From Sphagnum compactum (taxonomy: Eukaryota; Bryophyta; Sphagnopsida; Sphagnales): 64,000 bases of DNA. The notes below the pieces were generated by a model that worked only from the letters and a program-made list of their open reading frames with translations, was not told the DNA's origin and made no database searches. Made by a program: the position numbers and the translations under genes. Every line of letters begins with the position of its first letter. Positions within the stretch are counted from its first letter, which is position 1. Positions 1-11,579 of the stretch are shown here, piece after piece. The stretch lies in NCBI GenBank assembly GCA_965153455.1, contig OZ234499.1, positions 9,048,271 to 9,112,270 on the forward strand, read 5' to 3'.

Positions 1-3000
1 CTTGAAGGTTTAGCAGCAGCTTCCAAGAGGCCTGTATTGCATGCAGATGGATCCTGGTCATCCAATGGGGATGCCAGTAGCTCTACCTCATCCAGTATCA
101 CAAGCGCAGCAGATGAATCTGAGAATCTGGCCTCGGACAATTTGCAACTGTTCTCCTTCTCTGGGTAGCATGAGCCACTGTACCTACTTCCTGTTTCAGT
201 CTTGAGTGTTACTGCTTGTTGAACGGGTTCACAAGAGAAACCATGACCACTGCTAATGCAAATAAGCATTGCTGCCACTTCTTCCTCACTGCTGCTGTCC
301 ATGGCAGCACCACTAATGGCCTCAGCACTACTGGCCAGTCCCACACTATCACTGCTGATACAAGGCCGTAACCTCCGAAGCGTACGATGCTTCTTGAATG
401 GTGCCAGAGGTAGGTCATCTACACCTGTATTGTCTGATAGAAGATGTTCACTGCTTACTCTGTCATTGCTTGCCTGCTCCTTGCATGCATGGCTGCCTAC
501 CTCAATCAGTGGCAGCCATTCGAATTGCTGCTTTGGCCTTGCCTTGCTGCTGACAAAACTCACAAACACTTCATCATTGACTCTCTCACCCATTAGGACT
601 AGAAAATCAATCTTACTGGAGGACAGACCTCACAGTTAATAGGCCAGAAAATCAATTGCTAGTGTTGAGCACAAAACCCCTCTTCCTGGAAGAAAGCTGC
701 TGCTGAAATCTCACCAACCTATACTGTATTGCATGAATTCATCTGGAGTTCAAGAGAAATTCCTTAGCAACTGACACTCTGAACATGCTGCTACAATCCT
801 GGGACCTGACCCTATGTTGCATTGATGTGAGGAACCTCCATGGAAGGGCATAGCTAAAGAGAACACAACCATAGATGTTTTATCTTCAGCCAACTGAATC
901 ACCACGCATCTTGTATAAGATCTACACACTCACTTTAAGACAGGCCTGCTTTGGTCTGGAACTGACAAGGACACCCTCTGCTTCTGCTTGGTTGTGCTCA
1001 CCTCCTTCTGACAGCCCAAACTTGTCAGGTAGAGAGACATACTTGTACTCTCCAATCCCATACATTTGAAAGAAGCATCACAACAGAGCAAGAACTGCCA
1101 ACATATAAGGTGTTTGCCTTGCTTTCTTCCTATGTAGAAGTCTTTACCAAGCAATCTCTGGAAACATACTTTTGGGAGATGAAAGCACAGCAATCTCAAA
1201 AACTGGTCTTTTGGTATAAATCAGGACCTTCAAAATCACACACCACAACACCGTCCCACCACATAATTCAGGACACAATGATCATCTGGAGGGCTGAATC
1301 CAAGATTACCTCAAACAGCTTCGTGATATGGGCTCTGAGTTTCAAGGCCATATTGTACACATCACTCCCCTTCTTGTTATAGACCTGCAAAGGCAACAGC
1401 ATCACAAGCTATCAGTTTCCATTAGTTGTGACCCATCACCAACAAGCACAGATGAGCGAAGTGGAAAGTCAGAAAATAGTAGGAATCTCTTCCAAATGTG
1501 TGACAAGACAATAAGGGCACCAAACTAGAAGCAGGATGTACACAGTACACAGTGTTTCTGCACAAAACTAGGAAGACAAGGGACTGAAACACGCACCAAA
1601 GCATTTGTTACAGTGAGAATCAGATCTCGATGCATATCACTAATGCTGTAAGTGAGCTCATTCTGTTCACCAATCTCATACACATTGGTTGATCACAATC
1701 CCACATTTCAAGATCAGTAACACACAAGGATGAAAATTCAATTCATACCAGAAAGGAGACAACATGAGTTTGAAAACAAAGCATTTGGATGAGCCCAAAG
1801 GAAAGCTACAAGAGCAAGCCTGAGACAGGCAGATAAATTGAACCACACTCTGAACTTGGGCAAAGATAGATGCAGTTTATTACAGAATAGACCTGCAATC
1901 AATAGGTGAAGATTTGACCATAACATTGAAGATGATCAAGGTTTGCACAATTCATTCATTGAACTAACTCTGACCTCCAAATGTCGACGTATGGTGCTCA
2001 GATCCATCCGCCGATAAACAATCGCATCATAGTCTCCCCGAGATGCTACTGGTCTTCAAAAGAAAATCAAGTTTAAACAAAAAAATCAGTGTGTATATGC
2101 ATTGTCTGAGAAGAGCTCAAAGAGTTTCCCACAACTAATAATGGATAGCAGCACCTGTTACAGTGTTTGTGTATCAAAAATAGAGATCCCACTCCCTACA
2201 CAGAGAGAGGAGATTGGGTTTACCTGCGAAAGGGGGCAGCATGTTTGGAAGCAGAGACAGCCTTCCAAATCTCTAGCAAAGGGTCAGCTTGTGCCCATCT
2301 TCTCCTCCTAGTATCTGATTGCCTGTAAAAACTCACAGAATTCAAGAGGCCACAAAAATGTGGGCTCAGTGCAATCTTCACAACACACCCACTGCTGCAA
2401 GGTGAAGACTGGCATGCCTTAGGTAAAGAAAAGAACAAATTTTGGCCTTAAGGATCACAGTATGGTCACAGCACATAGGAAGATGTAAACTTCTGTTTAC
2501 CAAGCCTGCTTGACAAGCCTTCTCAGCATACTTTGCAGACAAAATGGTCAGATCCATGTTCATTTTCTCATGCCGTAACTGGCCCTATACGTTCTGTGAG
2601 AGGCTCTATTAGAAAGAGCACCTCCTCTAGATACTCAAAAATGCAATCTCAACTTCTATAGCGAATAGTGATGGTCCCATCACTTCTACAATACTCTGTA
2701 AGTCAACGACCACTTTTATGTAAAAATGTAAAGCCTTAAAGACTTAGTCTTGTGCTAAGGTGCGTGGACTAAAAGCTACTCTCTTTTCCTTCCCCAACTT
2801 AGGTCAATCTAAACAAATGGCACAGGCCATAATACAAGCATCTTTAGCAGGTTTTTGGCATGAGACATTCACTGCTAATGACAGTCAGAATTTCAACAGT
2901 TCCAACAGTCAGAGAAAACATCAGGATTTAGTGAATAAAGTTACCTTGCTTCTTTCCTCTGCAACCCCTTCCCGGAGCCATTATTCAGCATGGATGAGTC

Positions 3001-3242
3001 ATGATGCAAGTGCCCATCAGCCTTGAGTGGCAAAAGATGGAAGAGTTCCTCTTCTTCCATCCCCTCTGTGTCCTGTAGCTTAGCTTCCAGTGAGAACTGT
3101 TTGCTAGATATCCCAGCTTCTATGAGAGCTTTCATTTCTCGATTCTGTGTACAAATGCCATCCCCCTTCTCATAATCCAGAACAGCACCATCCAGACAAG
3201 AACCTCCTCCATAACCATTCACAAGCATACTTGTGGGTGCTT
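1..3242 (-). CDS. Bromodomain protein, 3' part runs off the left edge (multi-exon)
   Basis: This is a probable chromatin reader that binds acetyl-lysine in the nucleus. Exons read on the minus strand are 3242-2945 (start uncertain), 2530-2501 (30 nt), 2322-2224, 2053-1975, 1662-1597, 1384-1310 and 598-1, which continues past the window edge. Intron phases match at every junction from 2945 to 1310. The joined exons give a basic stretch (DTRRRRWAQADPLLEIWKAV), then SKHAAPFRRPVASRGDYDAI, VYRRMDLSTIRRHLE, a helix with MHRDLILTVTNAL, and VYNKKGSDVYNMALKLRAH. This follows the bromodomain order of ZA loop, helix B (normally PMDLxTI) and helix C (normally DxxLxxxNAL). The exon 598-1 is open for about 199 codons and is Ser/Glu-rich with a basic patch (FKKHRTLRRLRPC). 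At least one exon between 1310 and 598 is missing from my model, because the phase there does not close. The 5' end is unresolved: a strong donor at 3453/3452 suggests upstream exons. The closest type is the plant bromodomain family that often carries an N-terminal SANT domain, which I could not find. Confidence 0.75.
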
Positions 3243-3259
3243 CTGTAGGAGCACAACAT

Positions 3260-4966
3260 GCACACATTTTGCTATAAGTTGCTACCCATGAACAAGCTCC
3301 AGAAAGAAACAAGAGGGTGAATATCTTTGACTGGACATTCAAACAGAACTTTATAAAGCATAAAAAATAGTCTCCTAATGTTCAAAGAAACAAGAACAAA
3401 CTTGGTTGCATCGACAAATGTCCTAGAAGCTTGCTCCACACAAGATGCTTACCTTCAAGAATGTCCCTTGCATCTCTAGAGAGAAATATTTGTTACTGCT
3501 GCCAAAAGACAGCCCTGAGAAGCAGTAACCTATATACAAGCATTTCCCATGTCAAATTGCAAGGCAGTCTGAGCATGACCAGGAGGAGGAAGAGGAGGAG
3601 GAGAATAAGATTGTGATTGCCTTTGGATTGCAGGACTGGGTTGTTGTTGTTGTTGTTGTGATTCTCCTGCACAGGAGAATTCAATAATAGAACGTTGGAC
3701 AAGGGCTGCCTCAGGGCTACAAGCCGAGGAGCTGGGATCACCGATGGGCCCATTGCATAATCTGTCATAGAGGCACCCGACCAACACGGCCAGCGCAACT
3801 CCCCGCGACCATTTTGCGGAAACTTGCACACAGCCATTTACTGTCAGCAGGAAGCTCCTGCAAGCCACAAGTTTTTCTTTAATCCCAGCAAGCAAGCAAA
3901 GCAAGCGCCAGAGCACAACCATGCGTCCACTCAGGGAGACATTTGCTGCCACCCACCAGATTCAAAGAACCTCACTATCCCTATGATGAAATCTGCCGCT
4001 ACCCACGAGACGGAGAAAAAAGCAGCAAACTGGGGTGTACCGAATCGTTGCCACCAGCAGCACAAACCATTCACCACCAAGAAAAGCAACCCCAATTTCT
4101 GCCGGAACCAATCAGCCGGACCACTTAACACTTGAAGCCTTCACAAGGACAACGACAATGATGACAAGAACCCGAATGACGGATAGCAGCAATCAAAGGT
4201 GCTGCTGCTACTACCGGATGCAAAGAAACGCCTAAATTGTTCGCAGGAAATCAAAACCACGACGACTCTGAAATCCAAATAAGCTCATCAGTCCCCGTAT
4301 GATCACATCCGCAGACCCATTCCCAGAAACAAAAAAAGAATCCGCAACACAAAAAAGGAAACACACACAACCCAATTCCTTTGCAAACGAAATAAAATCC
4401 GCCACGACCCACTGCTTCAATCATACACCTCACTCACTGGTTACGCAGAAAGACAAAAATGGAGACGGAGACGACGAATGAGGAGGAGGAGGAGGAAGAG
4501 GAGGCGCCTAAATGAGAGAATTTCGTGAGACAAACAAAAATACCTAGAAAAGAAAGACCACTCTCACAAACATCTTCTTCTCTCATCCGGCTGCGAAACG
4601 CGGCATTCCCGCCACACCATGATACAGAGATGATTCAACCCCATGTGTGGAAATCTGGCTGTCTCGCAACAATCCTTCCCGCTTCTTCTTCATCATCAGC
4701 ATCATCAGCATCATCATCCAAAAACCCTAAGCAACACATCAAACCACCACCCCCACTCTTCTCACAACCCCCACCCTCACATCAATCAAATAAGGGGGGG
4801 AAAAAAAACAGTTTCCAGGTGGTTATATGCAACCGCGACAAATTTCCTCAACGCACACGCCTCATGAACACCGAATGTTTGCAGCGAGCGACAATGTGGA
4901 TTGCAGGACAAAGCATGAGCACGAGTATCGCTACATAAAATCGCTACAGAAGATGTCAGAAATCGC

Positions 4967-5008
<42 letters not shown>

Positions 5009-5584
5009 GGGCAAGAGGGGGCGAAAAGCGGGTTATGGGCATAAGAAAGAAACAAAGCACGGCTTTGGGCGCGGTCGTGAGGTACCTGCGCGGACGTACC
5101 ACCTGCTGTCTGTGGGGTTGGGGGGGATGGGGGAAGGACGCAGGGGCAGTTGTAGATTCCTGACGTTCATTCGTGAGGAGGTGTTTTCTTTTTCCGTTCC
5201 TGCAACAAATCGCTCCCAGGTCGGTCCACAATCAGATATGCAGGGTTCGCGTTGATGACGCACGATCAACATCTGTGGCTCGTCGTCGATCGATGAATGC
5301 CGGCAACATCATGCAGGCAGGCAGACATGCCAAAGGTCCACGACCCGCCACGCCCCGCCCCGTCCGCCGTTTTAGGGTTAGGTGCACGCACTCGCAACCG
5401 GTGGTCTTCTTGCGGTGTCTGCCTGAGTGTTCGTCTCGCTTTCTTGAGATTCTTGCTCTCTCGGTCGTCGGTTCCCGCCCCCGCTCTCTCCCAGTTAGTG
5501 TTGCGAGCCCGCTGTAGTTAGTATTGTCGTCAGCTGCTGTGTGTGTGTGTTTGTGTGAGAGAGAGATCATTGTTGGGAGGCAGA
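3260..5584. promoter_or_regulatory. Divergent 5' region between the bromodomain gene and QCR9
   Basis: This stretch separates a minus-strand gene from the plus-strand QCR9 start at 5585, so it should hold both promoters and the 5' leaders. It has a poly-Gln/Asn-type (TTG)n run at about 3640-3658, GAG/AGG runs at 3576-3605 and 4482-4504, an ATC-type run at 4685-4720, and a (GA)n run at 4970-5005. The GA run reads as CT on the minus strand, a common feature of plant leaders. Part of 3453-3950 may be 5' exon(s) of the bromodomain gene: minus-strand frames are open there and a strong donor lies at 3453/3452. Several frames compete and I could not choose. From about 5080 to 5560 the DNA is GC-richer, as expected near a transcription start. 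Confidence 0.45.
4970..5005. repeat. (GA)n microsatellite
   Basis: About 18 GA units lie in the presumed leader/promoter of the minus-strand bromodomain gene, reading CT in its sense direction. Confidence 0.9.
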
Positions 5585-7335
5585 ATGGATCAGCGTCGAC
5601 GCGGCGGGTTCTTGGACACCACTGTTCGGCTCCTGACGCGCAGAAACTCTGTCTACATCGCCTTCATTCTCACCGGGGCACTTGTTGGTGAACGGGTAAA
5701 GTTCTTCCCCCTTCTTTTTCTCAGTATGTAAAATCCACTCTTCTTGTCTGTCTATTCTCCCTAGCACGCAGGGAGTGAAGGAAGTGTCTTGGGGTTTTCC
5801 AGTCTCAAACCAAGACATGGAATCCTCACGATCAACCTACTATCAACGCGCATCAAGAGCTGTAAATCCAAAGCAGATCTCACAGGATGTTCTTAGACGA
5901 TGCTCCCACTACAGTGACGGCCTCATGCTGTCCGAACATAAACGGCATGTTCTTATTCCGATCTCTGAAACACGCAAATCTTCAGCAAGGAGGGGTGGGA
6001 AGCCATAAAGATGCATGCCACATTCTAGGGCACAAGATTCTGGCAGATCTTCATGTTCTGTTTTGTGCAGGTGGATCAACGAACTCTCCTTTTGTGTTTT
6101 CTCTCTCCTGCTTCCTGGCATCCTGCACACAGAGCAGACCTAATGTGAGAGCTCTTTCAGATGGAAAAGCTTTGCCAGTGCAGAGTTCAGTAGTGAGGGT
6201 GTCGATCCATGGTAGACGCCTTAGAGGGCTTGCCCACTGTAGAAAACAGCTTCAGCTGGCATGTGTTGCTGCCTCAGGATCTGCTGGATATACCAGGCAG
6301 TTTCATGAGGGTCATCATGATGGATTTGCAGGCATGATGATTCCTATGGACTTGCTTTCCATGTGTTGCCACCTCAGGACTTGCTGTATTGACCCAGGCA
6401 GTTCTGAGGATCATCATGATGGATTCACAGGAATGATGATTCCCATGGACTTGATTGTCATGAGTCCCCAGCAGTAAGAATGGGAAATGATTGCATGGAA
6501 AGTGAAATTGGAGAAGTTGCAGAGATGATTGAAGGAAGATAATCGTTGCAGGGGGGGAATTGATTGCAGGTCGTTGACTATGGCATCAACAAGCTTTGGG
6601 AGTCGAGGAATGTTGGGGTATGCGTTCCCTGATTTTAACCCTGTTCTGTTCTTGATATGTTCTACTTCTGTTCTTCTGTCTAAGCTAGGCTTCAAGAGAT
6701 GAGCTCACCTTTTGCTCCAGTGTGAACTTCTATAATGTAGAGTAGAGCTGGAAAATGTGACAGAAACTCAAGATGCATATTTGTGTATAACGTTTTGCCT
6801 AGAGTTTGAGCTGATTATTATATACTTATCTATGACCAACAGTTGGGAGCTGTTGAAGTCAGTGGGTAGTCCATGGCAGCTCATCACTGCTATTTGTGAG
6901 AAAGGTGATGATGGTCTAACACTTTGTGAGTGACTCTCATAAGGTGATGACTGCACTCATTTTCATGTTGAGTGTCAGATAACTTGCAGGTCACTTTCTG
7001 GGGCACCCAACAGTCACTATTTTAGCCTCAGACACATGAAGCAAGTGCGATTGACATTGGTTTGTATTGAACTGTGTCCATCCTTGTATTAGCACAACTC
7101 CTTTTATAAGCTGTGTCTTAAGAGTTGTCTTTGAAGTAACAGAAGGCACACAGAGTCATTGTGAATCAGGAAGAGTTGCTGTCTAGAATATGCTTACATA
7201 TGATTGGGATAAGTGAAAGTGTGGGCTCACAGATTGAACCGAGATTAAATTAGTGGAGTACTGTTCTTGCATTTTTGTGTGCAGAAGAGGTTTGAAGACA
7301 TTCCAAGCTTGGGGAAAAAAGTTGCTGAAGAATAG
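5585..7335 (+). CDS. QCR9: Cytochrome b-c1 complex subunit 9 (QCR9), three exons
   Basis: This is a small single-span subunit of mitochondrial respiratory complex III (ubiquinol-cytochrome c reductase) in the inner membrane. Exon 1 is 5585-5695 (37 codons), exon 2 is 6570-6617 (16 codons) and exon 3 is 7285-7335 (16 codons plus TAG). All junctions are phase 0 with GT-AG ends. The 69-residue product has a basic N-terminus, the family signature RRNSVYIAFILTGALVGERV (one transmembrane helix), then DYGINKLWESRNVG and KRFEDIP. These match the plant QCR9 pattern of RRNSVYVxF..GAxxGER, DYGxxKLWExxNxGKRYEDIP. The length is normal for the family. Intron 1 (874 bp) holds a local duplication and intron 2 (667 bp) a dispersed repeat. 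Exons 2 and 3 are too short to stand out as ORFs; their identification rests on the family match. Confidence 0.94.
6310..6470 (+). repeat. Two-copy imperfect tandem repeat in QCR9 intron 1
   Basis: Two copies about 105 bp apart share a core reading TCATCATGATGGATT, then a GCAGGCATGATGATTCC-type stretch and TATGGACTTG. The second copy has several substitutions. The block sits wholly inside intron 1 and is open in one frame, but it resembles no protein I know. Confidence 0.75.
6836..6965 (+). repeat. Dispersed repeat family A, copy 1 (QCR9 intron 2)
   Basis: This ~120-bp stretch closely resembles 31120-31240 on the minus strand. Shared blocks include GAAGTCAGTGGGTAGT and ACACTTTGTGAGTGACTCTC. 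Both copies are in introns and both read in the sense direction of the host gene. It has no open frame and is likely a short non-autonomous element or a fragment of one. Confidence 0.8.
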
Positions 7336-8560
7336 GCTATCCGAGACATGTGATCAATGGCCACAAATTTATATGACCACAGTTACTAATAATGTATCAT
7401 CATGTGGCCTGTTTCCAGTTTATCAACAGTTAGGCATCTTGGTGCCTTCTCCTTCTAAAAGAACAATTATAGCCTTTCTGACTGAGTGCTGGATGACATC
7501 TTTGTAATGCGGATTCAGAAATTTTATGGTCAACAACCAAGTTCCTCATTCCATTGCAGTGTATATGCTTTGTTTCAGTTGCTACAGTACAGGAGACATC
7601 TTCTGCATGTATGTCTATTTTGTAGTGTGACTGGAAATGTATGTACTTACATGTGTTTTCCTGACAAGGAGGAACCTGTGCGCATTTTCACTTCCTGCAT
7701 CTGGATGCTGCACTTACTGAAACATTTTCCTTAAGGTAGTACAGATGCACCCTGTGCTTCTGGTAATAGACTAGTGAACCTGGGAAAAGTTGAGGATAAT
7801 TGACCAGCCGTTTGCTGGCGAATACGGGCTGGCGGGACCCCATTGGAAAGGCAAACAGTCGGTGAACCATCTGCCAGAAAACATGCAGATGGCAGCAAAC
7901 GACCCTGGGCTTATTGATCGATGGTTACTTTTCACCCAAAAATATACCCCAGGGCATTTCAAGAGAGCAAACAGTCCTCAGTTTCCAGAGACTCCAAACT
8001 CTTCTTCTGTCATATTTTTGCTCCAAGTTTCCACTGTCCAGCTCTGTGTTTGAAGTTTTTTTTTTTCCATATGTTTTTGTAATCTTACTTAGTTTTGATT
8101 TCTTTTCTTTTTGTTATTTTTTTAAGTTTTCATACTTTTTTTAGTTTTCAGTTTTCAGTGTCAAATTTTCAATTTAGATTTTAGATTTTTATTTTCTTCA
8201 AAGTTTATCTTCCTTAATAGATCCCATTACACTTGAAAGGGTTTTACTAATTTGGATGTTGCTGTTTGTGACATTGGGCAATTGTGCACTCTTCAAATCA
8301 TAGGTGTGTGAGTTTTTTTTTAACAATATCCTTCAATAAAGTTGCATTCCTACCGTTTTCAAGGGCAATTTTGAGTAGGAAAAGATCTCCATTTCAATTG
8401 TGGTGGAAAGAGCTTAGACAACATGTTCATTGGGAATTTGTGGAGAGTACGATATATGACTTTTGAAATGAGGCATAAAAAGTTCATGGGTTATTATAAA
8501 ATAAGTATTGAAACTTTCAATAATTTAGTCAAAAAATTGACATTATTCGTCAATCCCAGT
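7336..8560. other. QCR9 3' flank and AT-rich spacer
   Basis: This probably begins with the QCR9 3' untranslated region. From about 8055 to 8200 it turns T-rich with many TTTT runs. No convincing exon was found on either strand. Confidence 0.5.
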
Positions 8561-9520
8561 GTGAACCTTGTTTGACCACAAATAGAAATAAAAAAATTGT
8601 AATGATAGTGATTTATAGGTTGGCTGATGGAACTAGTGCCACACACATGGTCGATTGGTTCAAGATGGGAGCATCAACCATAAGGAAGTATGCGAACATA
8701 GTGTGTGATGTCCTATGGATAAAAACAAGATGTTTAACAAGTATGTTAGTATTCCATCTTGTGATCGTTTACAAAAATTATAGACCATTTCCATGATCTT
8801 ACAAGCTTGCTTAATATTTGTGAGACCATAGACGGTATTCACATATCTTTAGCATCATTCCCTAACAAAAGAGTGACAGTTGTGACAAATCATTTTTGTA
8901 AGAGGAAAAAATTTCATAACATTATGATGCAAGCAATTTGCATTGTAGACGATTTTCTTTGGAATGTCTATGCTGGCCAACCTAGTGGAGTCCATGATAA
9001 TGGGCAATTCAAGATGTCTTATGTTTACAAATAACTCAAGAATCATGAGATTTTACATGACCTAGTGGTGATTGTTAGAAGTGTGAGATGTACACCTTTC
9101 AATCATCTCCATGCTCATCTTTTACATCATTTGTGATGTAACATACCCAATTTGACCATATTTACCAAAAAATTAGAAGACTTATAATACAATGATGTGG
9201 ATAAACGCGCATATGATCTTAGTAAGAACTCAGGGAGAGTAATCATTGAAAATGGTTTTGGATCATAGAAAAATAGGTGGTGCATATTGAGACATTTTAA
9301 TTTGAAAGTTGATAGAGCTACAAGAGTTGTTGTTGCTTATAGTGTTTTTCACAACTATTGTTTAAAATGGGGTGCACCTAAACCAAGTCCTTGAAATGTA
9401 GTACCTCCTCAAAACAATTTCCAAAGATTTGGGGATAGATTATCAATGGTTAAAGAAAGAGAGATTGCAAAGATTGAAGGAGAAAACTTAGAATTGTTTT
9501 GTTTGAACAATAGTTGATAT
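8560..9520 (+). pseudogene. PIF/Harbinger transposase (DDE superfamily 4, HARBI1-like), decayed
   Basis: Successive plus-strand segments read RLADGTSATHMVDWFKMGAS (helix-turn-helix part), ETIDGIHISLASFPNKRVTV, FHNIMMQAICIVDDFLWNVY and AGQPSGVHDNGQFKMSYVYK, then about 9195-9370 ENGFGS, NRWCILRHFNLKVDRATRVV and HNYC. This follows plant Harbinger transposases: a DG.HI motif around the first catalytic Asp, a later GxxGSxHD block around the second Asp, and an E..FG.LK.RWR-like block for the Glu. Stops and frame changes break it (after YVYK near 9032 and at the codon after FGS), so it cannot make a whole enzyme. It faces a Myb-like ORF at 9940-10480, the usual second gene of these elements. Confidence 0.82.
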
Positions 9521-9939
9521 AACCCAATTAAAAAATAGATTATTCACATGCATTACCATTTGGCCTTTAATTTCTTTTTACTTTATGGAAACACAATTGA
9601 TGCTAAAGTGCAATAATAGAACAAAGAAACAAACATTTGGGTTTCATCACCATGGGCCAAAGTCTAAATACACTTTTAATCACATCAAATTTATGAACAA
9701 AATTCCAAGCCACAACAAAAGTTTCAAGCCCTTATATAAGTTACATGAAATAAACACCACAACTACCTTATTGCCCATTATCAAACTCATAGTGCATAAA
9801 GTTGTCATCTTCAAGAATCTTTAGGCTTTAAAACTTCAACAAACAATGCTACCATCTGTAATTGACCTTGCACTATCAATTTTCTATCTTTCTGCTCACC
9901 CTTTCAATCATCTCCATGCTCATCTTTTCTATCTTTTTC

Positions 9940-10480
9940 ACACCTTTTGAAAATTCTTTAATGACATTGAAAATTGCGAACTTGCATCCAATTTTCTCCT
10001 TTTATTTTCCATTATTATGTTGGCTTTGCCTTGCAGACCAAAAAATTTACAAGCCCTAACTTTCAGAATGTCTAAGCCTATATATGGAACATGAACCTCT
10101 TTTTCATTTCCATGACCAAAAATAAGAGTTTGCTGTGGTGGACTAAAGTGTTCTTGAGTGCCATGTGTCACATCATCATCATTCACCTCAAAAGTTTGAA
10201 TTTCAAAATAATAATGTAAATTATGCACTCCTTGATCAATTGCATTGGCAATGCCATTAATCTTAGTTGTGCCTCCAAACATTTTATCAAATCTTGCAAA
10301 CCATGGTTAATTAGAAAGGGATGCACCAGTCACTTGAGTTTTTTTCTTATTAGTTTCATACTTATTTTTCATCTTGCCCCACTTGTCACGTACTTGCTTC
10401 CAACTCCAATGCACTCCTAGATAATGTGCATTCAGTTGTTCTGTAAAATCCTTCCAATTTGCTTCCTAGAAAGGCTTTCA
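9940..10480 (-). pseudogene. Myb/SANT-like ORF of a Harbinger-type element, decayed
   Basis: The minus strand reads WSWKQVRDKWGKMKNKYETN, KKKTQVTGAS, a stop, then PWFARFDKMFGGTTKINGIA and NAIDQGVHNLHYYF, followed by an acidic stretch. This is the plant Myb/SANT-like DNA-binding module with its usual KW..MK..Y core and W.WF..FD.MFGGT tail. An in-frame stop lies between the two halves (about 10308). It is convergent with the transposase remnant at 8560-9520. Harbinger elements need both proteins to transpose, so the pair probably comes from one element. Confidence 0.7.
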
Positions 10481-11085
10481 ATTGTACTCCCATAATTTCT
10501 TTTCACAAATATTGAAAAGAAACTAAAGTTGTGCATTTGTCTAAAACCTACTTGCATTTTCATGCACAACTAAAGTTGTGCATTTGCTTCCTAGTATGGA
10601 AGAGGAAGCACCTCCTTGATTGTCCATCAACAAATTGAGGAAAAAATTTGGTGAGAAGGTTGGGGAGTCCATGGATGCTGACTTCTATAGTGTAAACCTC
10701 TATAATGCAAACCACTTGTAGAATGTGTCTACAATTTGTGCATTAAGTGTTCAGAACCCTAACATGCGCAAAATGGCAAAAAAATTCTAAAGGACATAGG
10801 AACTGGGAAACCAAAAAACTAAAGCATTTCCTTCTTGTGTTGCAACGGTGGCTTTTTATTGCACAGAAAGGTATTTATAATGTGTGTTCATGATTGTAAC
10901 TTGCTGGTTTACATTAATGAAAGGAAATAATGAAGCAAAACAAACCTACGATTCATTTCCACACATCATTGTGTTGATAATGCTGATCGAATTGATGGGA
11001 TGTGGATTCATTGGTCAAAGTGCATTGTTTGCCTTCATGTGCCCAAGTCAAGTCTTTGTTTCACTATTTATGAACATACTAGTGG
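10480..11085. other. AT-rich spacer, probable transposon debris
   Basis: It contains a short repeated phrase (AACTAAAGTTGTGCATTTG at about 10522 and 10567) and no recognisable exon. Confidence 0.4.
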
Positions 11086-11575
11086 GTGCCTGTGGCCGAA
11101 GGCCACTGTGAAGTCCCCCGTGATGTGACCTCGAAGATTCTTGAGAGGGCAGGGTTTCAGGCAGAGTGGCAGGTGGAGGCGCAGCGAGTGCTTTTTGTCT
11201 TGCCCGACGCTTGAGCGAGGAGTGTTACACAAAGTGATCGGCTGTGTGTAACAAAGAGGGAACGCAGTGAGAGTGTGGCTGAGAGGAACGGAAGAGAGAA
11301 AGGGAGGGTAATTGAGCGAATGGGGAAAGAGGGAGGGAGCCAAAACCAAAGTAGGTAGGTTTTTGGGCGTGTTACACAAAGTGATCGGCTGTGTGTAACA
11401 AAGTGCCATTCAAAAGTACCATTTTGGAGGACCACGAGCGGAATTAATATATTAAAAAAAATATTCGGTACTCCCAGGCCCCAGCCACTCCCACTCTCCC
11501 AGGCCCCTGTCCACAAAGTTACTGAGTGGAGGACCATTCAAAAGTACCATAATAAGGACTGAGCGGAATTATAAT
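11085..11575. mobile_element. GC-richer island with two direct-repeat pairs (unclassified insertion)
   Basis: A 35-bp exact direct repeat (11222-11256 and 11370-11404) has inverted ends of its own (GTTACACA ... TGTGTGTAAC). A second 17-bp exact direct repeat CCATTCAAAAGTACCAT occurs at 11406-11422 and 11534-11550, each followed within 30 bp by GAGCGGAATTA. The base composition differs sharply from the AT-rich flanks. Open minus-strand frames come from these repeats and match nothing I know. An inserted element or a tandem-rearranged terminus is likely, but I cannot name the class. Confidence 0.5.
11092..11106. repeat. Perfect short hairpin
   Basis: GTGGCC-GAA-GGCCAC is a 6-bp perfect stem with a 3-base loop. 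It sits at the left margin of a GC-richer island that ends near 11575. Confidence 0.7.
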
Positions 11576-11579
11576 ATAG

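Noticed and set aside
1-168. Plus-strand 55-codon open stretch read as a gene's C-terminus
   Set aside because: The opposite strand is open over 1-598 with a splice acceptor and continues the bromodomain gene; the plus reading is a shadow.
2501-2584. 84-nt exon GQLRHEKMNMDLTILSAKYA... of the bromodomain gene
   Set aside because: Open and tempting, but its phase (0/0) fits neither neighbouring exon; the 30-nt alternative fits both.
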